Part shown: one piece after another, positions 6,699 through 12,967 of the stretch | How positions within the stretch are numbered: the first letter of the stretch is position 1 | Layout: every line of letters begins with the position of its first letter | Source of the DNA: a virus | Length of the DNA stretch: 47,387 bases | Virus record (IMG/VR): IMGVR_UViG_3300014497_000012 | Span: 1 to 47,387 of that record | Strand: one strand, 5' to 3' | The notes under the pieces: model-generated | Told to the model about the DNA's origin: nothing | Seen by the model: only the letters and a program-made list of their open reading frames with translations | Database searches by the model: none | Position numbers and translations under genes: made by a program

Positions 6699-6950
6699 TT
6701 AAATTTTAACGTTTGACATTTCACCAGGGAACCTGACAGATCTGTTGTGTGATATTACCATCACCGTGGCCACATGACCATAAGAAGAAGAAAAGTAATC
6801 TGTTTGGTTTTTAAACTCCACGGTGAACTTTCTTCCTTCTTCCTCAAAAAACAGGACTGGTGTGTCCTGTTTTACGGTTTGTTTGTATGGCTGGCCTTTG
6901 ATCACTTTCCCTTTGCACTTGATGTGCCACAGTCGTTTGGGCTGTTCCAT
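6699..6950 (-). CDS. Hypothetical protein, 83 aa
   Basis: The start is taken at ATG 6950 (MEQPKRLWHIKCKGKV), two bases after the stop of the upstream zinc-ribbon gene; the longer frame would overlap that gene. The protein is beta-rich and resembles the small-barrel start of the 101-aa protein at 4358-4663 in layout. Function unknown. Confidence 0.6.
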   Translation of the reverse strand: MEQPKRLWHIKCKGKVIKGQPYKQTVKQDTPVLFFEEEGRKFTVEFKNQTDYFSSSYGHVATVMVISHNRSVRFPGEMSNVKI

Positions 6951-6952
6951 AA

Positions 6953-7204
6953 TTAGGTGTCTGGATTTTCTGAACATCCGTAATTGGAACACCCATCTGT
7001 TCCAGTTTCATACCCACAGGAAGGACAAAGGTCATACTTCCTGAATGAAGCCACATCTTCCTTTACAATTGAATAACTGTGGCCATTTGATATTTCAAAC
7101 TGGTAATCCAGATCATTTTCTTTGAAATCCCTTTCAAAGTCAACAGGATCAAAGCTTTCCTTTTCCCCGTTTTTCATTGTGAATTCTATTCCTACGGTTG
7201 CCAT
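6953..7204 (-). CDS. Small protein with C-terminal zinc ribbon, 83 aa
   Basis: Cysteines 60, 63, 72 and 77 (LCPSCGYETGTDGC then SNYGC) form a plausible four-cysteine zinc site at the C-terminus. The first 55 residues are acidic, with strands and a helix. Its start overlaps the end of a 50-codon gene by 13 bases. A zinc ribbon on a small acidic protein could mediate contact with a host protein, but that is inference. Confidence 0.7.
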   Translation of the reverse strand: MATVGIEFTMKNGEKESFDPVDFERDFKENDLDYQFEISNGHSYSIVKEDVASFRKYDLCPSCGYETGTDGCSNYGCSENPDT

Positions 7205-7344
7205 AATTTATTTTCAATTAACATGTTAACTAAATTATGAGGAAGATATTCAACACAATCTTCTTCAAATGCTTCAATTACGCTTTCCAGGTCATCTGGA
7301 TGACTGAAGATCTTTTCCAGAACTTCTTCTGATGGTTTTTCCAT
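7192..7344 (-). CDS. Small acidic protein, 50 aa
   Basis: ATG at 7344 and TAG at 7192-7194 give 50 codons. The product is very acidic and helical (EEVLEKIFSHPDDLESVIEA) and ends in LWQP. It lies two bases after the upstream cysteine-rich gene and overlaps the next start by 13 bases. Small acidic phage proteins are often DNA mimics or inhibitors of host enzymes; nothing here proves that. Confidence 0.6.
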   Translation of the reverse strand: MEKPSEEVLEKIFSHPDDLESVIEAFEEDCVEYLPHNLVNMLIENKLWQP

Positions 7345-7346
7345 AT

Positions 7347-7598
7347 TTATTTTACTAAGTGGTTTAATCCCATACGGGTATATATTTCATAATTATAATC
7401 AAAGGATCCTTTACACCTGTTGTTCGCTTCCCTGTCCTTTCCTTCTGTCCCGTGGCATATTTGGTGGGCTTTAAACAGTGTTCTGGAAATTACTTTATTG
7501 CATGTTTCCGGATCTCGCTGATGACCTTTTTCATCAGGCTTAAATGGGCACGTTTTACAGTGTGCCTTCATCACTGGTAGTTCAAAGGCTGGTTTCAT
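7347..7598 (-). CDS. Cysteine-rich small protein, 83 aa (copy B)
   Basis: Cysteines 14, 17, 33, 48 and 62 with His 13 and 49. The pattern C14-x2-C17-PFKP, then ICHG, then C62-KG parallels the 89-aa protein at 722-991, so they appear to be paralogs. A metal site is likely. It overlaps the end of the ASCH gene by 17 bases, placing it in the HD-ASCH transcript. Confidence 0.75.
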   Translation of the reverse strand: MKPAFELPVMKAHCKTCPFKPDEKGHQRDPETCNKVISRTLFKAHQICHGTEGKDREANNRCKGSFDYNYEIYTRMGLNHLVK

Positions 7599-7947
7599 AA
7601 TTACGGCTTAAAATTTTACCTAATTTGATGATGAAGACTTCTTCAGTGGATCCACCCCATTCAGGCTTTCCTTTTCCAACTAAAATTTCTTTGAATTCAA
7701 TTGTGATCCTTCTGGCATCCTTACTGTAACCATGTTGGAATTCCACCACATCAAATAGTTTGGCTTTCACAGACCATTTGTCAATGTTGAAAAGAAAGCC
7801 TTCCCTTTCATCACAAATGATCTTTTCCAGAAGCCGGTCTGACCAGAACTTCTTCAAATCCCTGTATTCATCTTTTTTAATTCCCTGGTCAATCATATCA
7901 AACCATTTGCCCTTCAGCACCAGGTGAAGCTTTTTAATCTGATCCAT
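7582..7947 (-). CDS. ASCH-domain (PUA-like fold) protein, 121 aa
   Basis: The sequence fits the small ASCH family. It starts HLVLKGKWFDMIDQGIKKDE, then YRDLKKFW, followed by a strand pair (KAKLFDVVEFQHGYS) and a final IIKLGKIL. ASCH domains share the PUA fold and are linked to RNA binding or nucleoside modification; some stand-alone members hydrolyse modified cytidine. Lys11, Lys24, Glu26 and Arg28 fall where basic-acidic ligand residues are found in the family. It overlaps the HD gene by 14 bases and the cysteine-rich gene by 17. Confidence 0.75.
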   Translation of the reverse strand: MDQIKKLHLVLKGKWFDMIDQGIKKDEYRDLKKFWSDRLLEKIICDEREGFLFNIDKWSVKAKLFDVVEFQHGYSKDARRITIEFKEILVGKGKPEWGGSTEEVFIIKLGKILSRNYETSL

Positions 7948-8716
7948 GACTAAAATATATACGGTTCAACACTTCCAGCCTATCCTGTTCTTCCTGGCTC
8001 ATGAATCTGTTCTTCCTGGATTTATATTCCAGAAGGATATTTCTTTCCATTTCTTCACTATCAGTCAGCTTTATCTTTACAGGATTATCAATTTGTATAA
8101 TTGGATGCACAACACCATTTATAAAACCAAATGCCCTTTTCAGGGTATCAACAGCTTCATTATATAGATCCCAGTCACCATTCATCATGTTCATCAGCAG
8201 ATGTTTTTTTTCCTTCAGATATACAGCAGCAAAACCAGGATCATGTTCCACAATGGACTGTGTATTATGGATCAGGTCAGCATATTTCACAGTCATGAAG
8301 GCCGGTTCAATCCCTTTCATCCTTAAAACTTCCTTCTTTTTCCTTTCAGACCTGTTTAATTCAGGGAAAAGTTTGGTGGTGTAAAAGTCAGTTAAGGCTT
8401 CAACACCAGATCCAATGAAAGAACGTTCATCCAATTTATACCCAAATTCCCTTAAAGCGTTTTTAAGGTCATTATGTCCACACTTAGTGTCTTCAAACAG
8501 GTCATGACACAAAGCCACTTCAATCAGAAGTTCTGGATCCTTTATTCTGTTTTGGATGATAGCAGCCACAAACATCAGATGAACATAATATGGTTCACCA
8601 GTGTATTTTCTTTTCTGTTCACCATGCTGTTCTTTTACAAAGTGGAAAAGCTTCACCTGTCTTCCATCCAGGTGCAATTCTTTCATGTTGTCGGTTATTG
8701 ATGGAAATTTATTCAT
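7934..8716 (-). CDS. HD-domain phosphohydrolase, (p)ppGpp hydrolase-like, 260 aa
   Basis: The HD fold motifs are complete. They are YTGEPYYVH with His46, the doublet His71-Asp72 in ALCHDLFEDT with Glu75-Asp76, and VKYADLIHNT with Asp147 and Asn151. These match the ligand set and spacing of SpoT/MESH1-type Mn-dependent (p)ppGpp 3'-hydrolases. There is no synthetase domain. Residues after about 200 are not recognised. A phage copy could remove alarmone or alarmone-like signals during infection; that role is inference. Its overlap with the ASCH gene suggests a functional pair. Confidence 0.8.
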   Translation of the reverse strand: MNKFPSITDNMKELHLDGRQVKLFHFVKEQHGEQKRKYTGEPYYVHLMFVAAIIQNRIKDPELLIEVALCHDLFEDTKCGHNDLKNALREFGYKLDERSFIGSGVEALTDFYTTKLFPELNRSERKKKEVLRMKGIEPAFMTVKYADLIHNTQSIVEHDPGFAAVYLKEKKHLLMNMMNGDWDLYNEAVDTLKRAFGFINGVVHPIIQIDNPVKIKLTDSEEMERNILLEYKSRKNRFMSQEEQDRLEVLNRIYFSHGSD

Positions 8717-8734
8717 TGTTTTAATATTTAGATT

Positions 8735-9016
8735 TTAAATTAATTGGTGGACTTTTAAAGCTTTTTTATTGAATTCTTTATCACTTTTGATCAGCACATC
8801 ATAAATTTCACGCATGTAAATGATGGTACTGTGATGCCTGTCAAATATCTTTCCCAGTGCCAGTGTGGTGATCTTTGGGTTTGCCTTTAGGATATGATGA
8901 ACACAGATGAACCTGGCTTCAGTCAGTTCTGTTTTTCGGGAACGGCTTTTCACCATTTCCGTGGTCAATCCCAGTATTTCTGAAGCTTTTTCAATTATTA
9001 AGTCCGGATCAGTCAT
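8735..9016 (-). CDS. Stand-alone DnaA domain IV-like DNA-binding protein, 93 aa
   Basis: The start at 9016 overlaps the upstream gene by eight bases. Residues 27-75 follow DnaA domain IV: a basic first helix, TEARFICVHHILK where DnaA has the AR-IAMYL helix, then TTLALGKIFDRHHSTIIY where DnaA has SL-eIG--FG-RDHtTV-H. RHHST at 60-64 corresponds to the DnaA-box contact motif. No AAA+ domain is present, so it can bind but not melt DNA. It may compete with host DnaA or mark the phage origin. Confidence 0.75.
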   Translation of the reverse strand: MTDPDLIIEKASEILGLTTEMVKSRSRKTELTEARFICVHHILKANPKITTLALGKIFDRHHSTIIYMREIYDVLIKSDKEFNKKALKVHQLI

Positions 9017-9386
9017 TTTGTTGGTTTTGCAAATTTTCAATTTCAGTTTCCAGGTCATACACTCTGGCTTCCAGTTCAGAAACCCTGGCTTCAGCAATGT
9101 TCTTTTCTTCTTCCATGTCCTGACCATAGGATCTTAATGTTTCATTCTGAAGCCTTAACTGTTCCAGTGGATTGTCACGGTGCCAGTTGTACTTTTTCAC
9201 ACAGAACAAAGGATCCAGATTGTAAATGACATCATTGATTTTTGAAATGGCATCCTTTACATAATCAGTGGGATCTTCTTCTTTTTCTAAAAGATAAAGT
9301 GCATCTGACAATATTTTTGACTGTTCTTCAATGGTGCCCTGTACAGCATTGATGTCAGGACATGTGTTGGGAATTGGTGCTGGCAT
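9009..9386 (-). CDS. Coiled-coil protein, 125 aa
   Basis: Residues about 75-122 are a heptad-patterned coiled coil (LRLQNETLRSYGQDMEEEKN onward). The first 60 residues are helical with Pro-rich caps. Function is not recognised. It is the first gene after the hairpin at 9419-9442 and carries a leader motif, and its end overlaps the DnaA-like gene. Oligomerisation is the one property the sequence supports. Confidence 0.75.
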   Translation of the reverse strand: MPAPIPNTCPDINAVQGTIEEQSKILSDALYLLEKEEDPTDYVKDAISKINDVIYNLDPLFCVKKYNWHRDNPLEQLRLQNETLRSYGQDMEEEKNIAEARVSELEARVYDLETEIENLQNQQND

Positions 9387-9392
9387 AGGAAA

Positions 9393-9407
9393 TAAGATTT
9401 AAAGTTC
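9393..9407 (-). promoter_or_regulatory. Conserved leader motif before the coiled-coil gene
   Basis: Minus strand reads GAACTTTAAATCTTA six bases before ATG 9386. No TAnnTTTG promoter lies between it and the hairpin just upstream, so it acts here without its own promoter. Confidence 0.7.
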
Positions 9408-9418
9408 TTTACCTTAAA

Positions 9419-9442
9419 AACCTGCTAGTTTCCTAGCAGGTT
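9419..9442 (-). terminator. Rho-independent terminator or attenuator
   Basis: A perfect ten-base-pair stem (AACCTGCTAG / CTAGCAGGTT) with a four-base loop is followed on the minus strand by TTTTTAAGG. It lies downstream of the exported-protein gene. The next gene has no visible promoter of its own, so partial read-through is likely. Confidence 0.85.
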
Positions 9443-9467
9443 GGTTGCATTTTGTGTGTGTGAAATG

Positions 9468-9770
9468 CTATTTTTTAGGTTTTGAAAAGATCATCACCAC
9501 GTGGTTTGGAAATTGTTTGTGCTTAACCGGATCAATGCGCCATACATCAACAGCTTTGAATCCTTTTTTAACCAGGGCATTTATTTCAATAGCTTCCCTT
9601 ATTTCATCTGCTGGTGTTGTTTGCTTATCACAAACCACGACAACTGAAGCAAATTCAACTGAAGGAACTTCTTTTGAATAATTGGCTGCAAAATCTTTTT
9701 TTGATTGTTGAGCGTTTGACACTGCCACTGAAGACAAAAGGATTGCAAGGATAAAAATTGCTTTTTTCAT
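9468..9770 (-). CDS. Exported protein with signal peptide, 100 aa
   Basis: The N-terminus has the three parts of a Sec signal peptide: MKK, a hydrophobic core (AIFILAILLSSVAV), and SNA with predicted cleavage after Ala20. The mature 80 residues have a strand-helix-strand look (EFASVVVVCDKQ; EIREAIEINALVKKGFKAVD; HVVMIFSK). It is one gene between its own promoter and a terminator, the layout of a moron. A periplasmic or surface role during infection, such as superinfection exclusion, is plausible but unproven. Confidence 0.8.
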   Translation of the reverse strand: MKKAIFILAILLSSVAVSNAQQSKKDFAANYSKEVPSVEFASVVVVCDKQTTPADEIREAIEINALVKKGFKAVDVWRIDPVKHKQFPNHVVMIFSKPKK

Positions 9771-9773
9771 ATT

Positions 9774-9790
9774 GTTAAGATTTTAAGTTC
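9774..9790 (-). promoter_or_regulatory. Conserved leader motif before the exported-protein gene
   Basis: Minus strand reads GAACTTAAAATCTTAAC, three bases before ATG 9770. Confidence 0.7.
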
Positions 9791-9794
9791 ATTA

Positions 9795-9827
9795 CAAATA
9801 TATACTTTTATTTATATTCCAAACAAA
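9795..9827 (-). promoter_or_regulatory. Bacteroidota-type promoter for the exported protein
   Basis: TATATTTG at 9795-9802 on the minus strand, with TTTG boxes at 9820-9823 (17-base spacer) and 9824-9827 (21-base spacer). The spacer resembles those at 3932-3962 and 24104-24134. Confidence 0.75.
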
Positions 9828-9845
9828 TAAAATATAAACTTTATT

Positions 9846-10049
9846 TTATATTTTTCTTTTACCCTGGAAGAAGACATCTTCAGCATGTTTTAAGCAGGGA
9901 TCACATTTCAATCTTTCATTACACATGGAAGATCCAAACGGACAAAGAAGCCGGTTATCAGCTTCTTTGAATATTGACCACTTTTCCGGATCCTTAGTCC
10001 CTGTTGTATTTTGGATCCTTAATTCTTTGCAATAGTTTGTTTGTGGCAT
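9846..10049 (-). CDS. Small cysteine-rich protein, 67 aa
   Basis: Start taken at ATG 10049 (MPQTNYCKEL). Cysteines 36, 43, 49 and 52 (CPFGSSMC, KCDPC) suggest a zinc site, with a basic tail (FFQGKRKI). It overlaps the MazG-like gene by 56 bases, an unusually long overlap, so the true start could lie further in. It is the last gene before the exported-protein promoter. Function unknown. Confidence 0.6.
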   Translation of the reverse strand: MPQTNYCKELRIQNTTGTKDPEKWSIFKEADNRLLCPFGSSMCNERLKCDPCLKHAEDVFFQGKRKI

Positions 10050-10290
10050 GGTGGATAAGATCTGAACCGGTGAAACCAAATTTGTTGGCCATTTGCAGAA
10101 GGACAAACAGCACATCAGCCATTTCATCCTTTAATTTTGCAGTTTCTACACAGGGATATGTAAGCTGTTCCATCAGTTCAGCAAATTCTTCTTCCAGCTT
10201 CCCTGTTTTGGCTTCATGGCTGTAATCAGGCCAGACTGTTGTGGCCATGTGAACAGCAATCTTTTCAAGTGCTTCAAATGTTTTTTCCAT
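9994..10290 (-). CDS. MazG-like nucleotide pyrophosphohydrolase, 98 aa
   Basis: All-alpha NTP-PPase motifs are present. They are the acidic helix KLEEEFAELMEQL (residues 31-43; E34, E35, E38) and KLKDEMADVLFVLLQMANK (52-70; E56, D59), which form the Mg-binding EExxE/ExxD pair. The length fits single-domain phage MazG-type enzymes. These cleave NTPs or dNTPs to monophosphates and can clean nucleotide pools or lower alarmone effects. It follows a 70-aa gene by one base. Confidence 0.8.
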   Translation of the reverse strand: MEKTFEALEKIAVHMATTVWPDYSHEAKTGKLEEEFAELMEQLTYPCVETAKLKDEMADVLFVLLQMANKFGFTGSDLIHHATNKLLQRIKDPKYNRD

Positions 10291-10291
10291 C

Positions 10292-10504
10292 TTACTTACT
10301 TTTTAAAGCAATTAATTCAGTTTTCAACTTTTGAAGTTCTTCAATAAAATCATCAATCTGAACAGGATCCTTGAATGGCATAGCTAGGCATTCATCATTA
10401 TTAGATATTTCAACATAAACAGCTTCATCACCTTGATCACCATCAATTGATAATGTTGTTCTGACTTCGTTTTCTGGAAAGATAAACACGATTTCTTTTT
10501 TCAT
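10292..10504 (-). CDS. Hypothetical small acidic protein, 70 aa
   Basis: Family not recognised. The first 50 residues are acidic and beta-like (MKKEIVFIFPENEVRTTLSI, then DGDQGDEAVYVEI) and the last 20 form a basic amphipathic helix. Its start shares a base with the stop of the HNH-like gene. Confidence 0.65.
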   Translation of the reverse strand: MKKEIVFIFPENEVRTTLSIDGDQGDEAVYVEISNNDECLAMPFKDPVQIDDFIEELQKLKTELIALKSK

Positions 10505-11034
10505 TATTCTAAATTTAAGTACTTGTAAGCTTTTATTAATTCTTTTGGTGTTAGTAGATGTTCAAATGATTTGAAGCGTTCCACAGCCACCGGATACACT
10601 GCCATTTTAATTCTGTCAGCTGCATCACCATTATCCCAGCGTTCGTGACCATAGCAACCAGTTTGACAGCACATGAAAACACGGTTTTGTGGATGAACAG
10701 CAACAGAAGGAAATCCAAAGTCGTTTCTTTTTGGAAGGATGTGACAGGTTTGCTTTCTTCTGTCAAACATGGTGTTTCCATGTAGCCTGGCATTACAGTT
10801 TTCACAGTGAACAGGGAATTTTAAAGCCTGTTCAGCAAAGAAAACATTCAATCCCTTCTTCACTTCTATCTTTTCCTTAACCACTTTCTTTGGTGCTTTT
10901 GAAAGGCAATTTTTGCAACATCCATCCTGGATGTTTTTATCAGGATTGTTTTTGTCTTTTATCCTGGATCTCCAAAGTGACTGAACCTGGTGTTTTCCGA
11001 CATCACAAAACTTTTTTAATTTGACTTCCTCCAT
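10504..11034 (-). CDS. HNH-like / NinG-type zinc protein, 176 aa
   Basis: An N-terminal zinc finger (C10, then CCKNC around 39-43) is followed by a second block. That block has C77-x2-C80, TCHILPK at 96-102, VAVHPQN at 111-117 and CCQTGC..H at 122-130. The order Cys pair, H-I-L-P-K, H-P-x-N, Cys/His resembles HNH-type beta-beta-metal nucleases and NinG-like recombination proteins. His98 and Asn117 are candidate active-site residues. The gene lies downstream of a DEDDh exonuclease, which fits a DNA-processing role. Confidence 0.65.
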   Translation of the reverse strand: MEEVKLKKFCDVGKHQVQSLWRSRIKDKNNPDKNIQDGCCKNCLSKAPKKVVKEKIEVKKGLNVFFAEQALKFPVHCENCNARLHGNTMFDRRKQTCHILPKRNDFGFPSVAVHPQNRVFMCCQTGCYGHERWDNGDAADRIKMAVYPVAVERFKSFEHLLTPKELIKAYKYLNLE

Positions 11035-11486
11035 TAATTGACATTATTTTTATCCCTGGTCAGTGTCTTCATCACTTGCATGTGACCTAAATACTTTTGA
11101 AGATGAAGGATGGTGGTGTCAATGATGTCAGGAAGTCTTTCTTCATTAGGTATATTATTGACCAGGAACAAAGCCAGTTTATTAATCCCTTTTGTGGCTG
11201 CAAATTCCTTTTTGACTTCTGAAGAAACCTGATCAGGGATTTCCCTGAAAAGCATTCCACCGGCTTCCAGATACTTCTGTTCTTCCAGTGAAAGAATTTC
11301 AGATCCACCAATAAAGAATTCATGTGTGGGCTGAACTGTTTCATCCATTAGAAATGGAAACATTCCAGCTGGACATCCACATCCTATGTGGGTACATGTC
11401 ACTTCTTTTGGGTTTATACCAAAAACGGTGTCAGGTTTATTGATCACGGTAACGTGTGCAAAAGGGCATAAGTAGGCTATTTTCAT
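11034..11486 (-). CDS. Hypothetical protein with cysteine motif, 150 aa
   Basis: Family not recognised. A His/Cys cluster near the N-terminus (C7, H11, then TCTHIGCGCPAG around 30-41) could bind metal. The second half is helical. It starts six bases after the DEDDh exonuclease gene, and its stop overlaps the start of the HNH-like gene. Confidence 0.65.
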   Translation of the reverse strand: MKIAYLCPFAHVTVINKPDTVFGINPKEVTCTHIGCGCPAGMFPFLMDETVQPTHEFFIGGSEILSLEEQKYLEAGGMLFREIPDQVSSEVKKEFAATKGINKLALFLVNNIPNEERLPDIIDTTILHLQKYLGHMQVMKTLTRDKNNVN

Positions 11487-11492
11487 ATATTT

Positions 11493-12134
11493 TTATCTTA
11501 AAACAATTACTTTTCTATTAATTAACTCAATCAGGGACTTTGAACAGGCCGTAACATCAGCCATTGCATCATGTGCCCCATCAAAATCTTCATTGAACAG
11601 GATCCGGTGAAGTTCCTGAAGGGATGGCCACTTGAACTTTCCACGGAATTTCCCTGGCAAACGGCAAAAGTTAGTGCTGGACTCCATTGTGCAGATCCTT
11701 TTCAGCCTTCTGTCAGCTGACATGTCCAGCCTGATCATTTCAGCACCCACCACATTGACATCAAAGTTGATATTATGTGCAACCAGGTACAGTGAATCAT
11801 TCATATCTTCAATGAGCATCTGAAGCACTTTGTGAATAGGTTCACCTTCATCCATACAACGTTGTGTGGACATGTTGTTATCAATAAAGAACTTTGCTTC
11901 TTTTTCGGCTTCTTCCTGGCTTAATCCATTGGCCAGACCTTCTTCAACACTGGGAATTGTCCATCCATCCGGATAAATCAAATGTTGTTTTTCATGGATC
12001 ACTTCACCTGTTTCCAGGTTTACTTTCTGCCAGGCCAGCTGTGTGATCCGTGGCCAGTTGTCAACATCAGCCATAAGGGCTTTAAAGTTTTTCGCTTTAC
12101 CGTTTGTTTCGGTGTCAAAGATGATTGCATTCAT
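11493..12134 (-). CDS. DEDDh 3'-5' exonuclease (DnaQ/RNase T-like), 213 aa
   Basis: The motifs are complete: Exo I FDTET with Asp7 and Glu9, Exo II AHNINFD with Asp125, and Exo III GAHDAMADV with His188 and Asp193. This is the DnaQ superfamily, which removes nucleotides from 3' ends of DNA or RNA with two metal ions. No polymerase gene is visible in the phage, so the enzyme may act in repair, in RNA turnover, or with the host polymerase. It is flanked by small accessory genes in the same direction. Confidence 0.85.
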   Translation of the reverse strand: MNAIIFDTETNGKAKNFKALMADVDNWPRITQLAWQKVNLETGEVIHEKQHLIYPDGWTIPSVEEGLANGLSQEEAEKEAKFFIDNNMSTQRCMDEGEPIHKVLQMLIEDMNDSLYLVAHNINFDVNVVGAEMIRLDMSADRRLKRICTMESSTNFCRLPGKFRGKFKWPSLQELHRILFNEDFDGAHDAMADVTACSKSLIELINRKVIVLR

Positions 12135-12145
12135 ATTTTATGATT

Positions 12146-12373
12146 TTATCTTATTCTGGATTTTACTCTGTTAATTAAATTCAAAGTGTGTTCACTATAA
12201 AAAGCACTTCTGTCAACATGAAGGCCATTGAATTCATGTCCTAATACTTCATCAGGTCTTCCTTCTGGATTAAGGTGGATATATGTCACAGTGGTGACGC
12301 TGGCCACATAGCTTTTTTCAAAGGCTTCAAAAGCCTTATCACTACCAATAAAGGCAACTTTTATTTTCTCCAT
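12146..12373 (-). CDS. Hypothetical protein, 75 aa
   Basis: Family not recognised. It opens with a beta-alpha unit (MEKIKVAFIGSDKAFEAFEK) and continues with strands and a short helix, ending in basic residues. It lies one base after the membrane-anchored gene. Confidence 0.65.
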   Translation of the reverse strand: MEKIKVAFIGSDKAFEAFEKSYVASVTTVTYIHLNPEGRPDEVLGHEFNGLHVDRSAFYSEHTLNLINRVKSRIR

Positions 12374-12374
12374 T

Positions 12375-12596
12375 CTAATTGAATTTTTTAATTACTAATT
12401 CCCCGTTTTTATTGCCACCAGCCACACAGATACTGTCTTCACGGCTGTCAAATGTTCCATCACTGTAAATGGTTATTTCATCAAACTTTTTGAATTTAGC
12501 ACACTTACAGGTTCTGTTTGACCTGATATTCATGGCAATAGTGAATAATATCAAAGCCAGAACAGCTGATATTATAAGGGTTTTCTTTTTGGTCAT
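12375..12596 (-). CDS. Membrane-anchored small protein, 73 aa
   Basis: Start taken at ATG 12596 (MTKKKT) so that it does not overlap the upstream gene, which ends at 12607. A basic start is followed by one membrane span (LIISAVLALILFTIAM, about residues 6-22), then a CKC motif and a beta-rich outer domain with one more Cys. Probably inner-membrane, with the C-terminal domain outside. The cysteines sit close to the membrane exit. Function unknown. Confidence 0.65.
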   Translation of the reverse strand: MTKKKTLIISAVLALILFTIAMNIRSNRTCKCAKFKKFDEITIYSDGTFDSREDSICVAGGNKNGELVIKKFN

Positions 12597-12606
12597 GGTT
12601 TTAGGA

Positions 12607-12894
12607 TTAGTCTTCAAAAGTGTAGCTGTTTTCAAATTTCAGGATGGCAGCTTCTTCAGCAGCGTCTTCAGCTTGCTGTTTCATTCTTTGGTCAAATTGG
12701 TCTTCAGTTTCAAAGACTTCTTCACATGGTTCACCGCATTCACAGCAGATGATCACACCATCAATGTGTTTAACTACATCAGAACAGCAGTCTGAACCCA
12801 GGCTTTGAAGATCTTCTGGATGATCAGCATGGTTCCAGGGAAATGTGGGATCACTCCCCTGGCAATCGGCAGGTAAATAAGGATCAAATGTCAT
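12607..12894 (-). CDS. Acidic cysteine-rich protein, 95 aa
   Basis: The start at ATG 12894 (MTFDPYLPAD) is fixed by the leader motif that ends four bases before it. A zinc-ribbon-like pattern is made by C36-C37 and CCECGEPC (50-57). The C-terminal 35 residues are an acidic, Ala/Glu-rich helix. It is the first gene after its promoter and sits immediately downstream of the large terminase gene. Function unknown. Confidence 0.7.
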   Translation of the reverse strand: MTFDPYLPADCQGSDPTFPWNHADHPEDLQSLGSDCCSDVVKHIDGVIICCECGEPCEEVFETEDQFDQRMKQQAEDAAEEAAILKFENSYTFED

Positions 12895-12898
12895 ATTT

Positions 12899-12914
12899 GT
12901 AAGATTTAAAGTTC
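12899..12914 (-). promoter_or_regulatory. Conserved leader motif, consensus copy
   Basis: Minus strand reads GAACTTTAAATCTTAC, the most common form, ending four bases before ATG 12894. Confidence 0.8.
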
Positions 12915-12918
12915 GTAC

Positions 12919-12948
12919 CAAATATAAACAAATATTTATAATATCAAA
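12919..12948 (-). promoter_or_regulatory. Bacteroidota-type promoter, accessory region
   Basis: On the minus strand TTTG (12945-12948) is followed by 18 bases and TATATTTG (12919-12926). It lies between the large terminase gene and the accessory genes and probably drives the run from 12.9 kb to about 9.9 kb. Confidence 0.8.
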
Positions 12949-12967
12949 AAAAGTTTATACTTTATTT

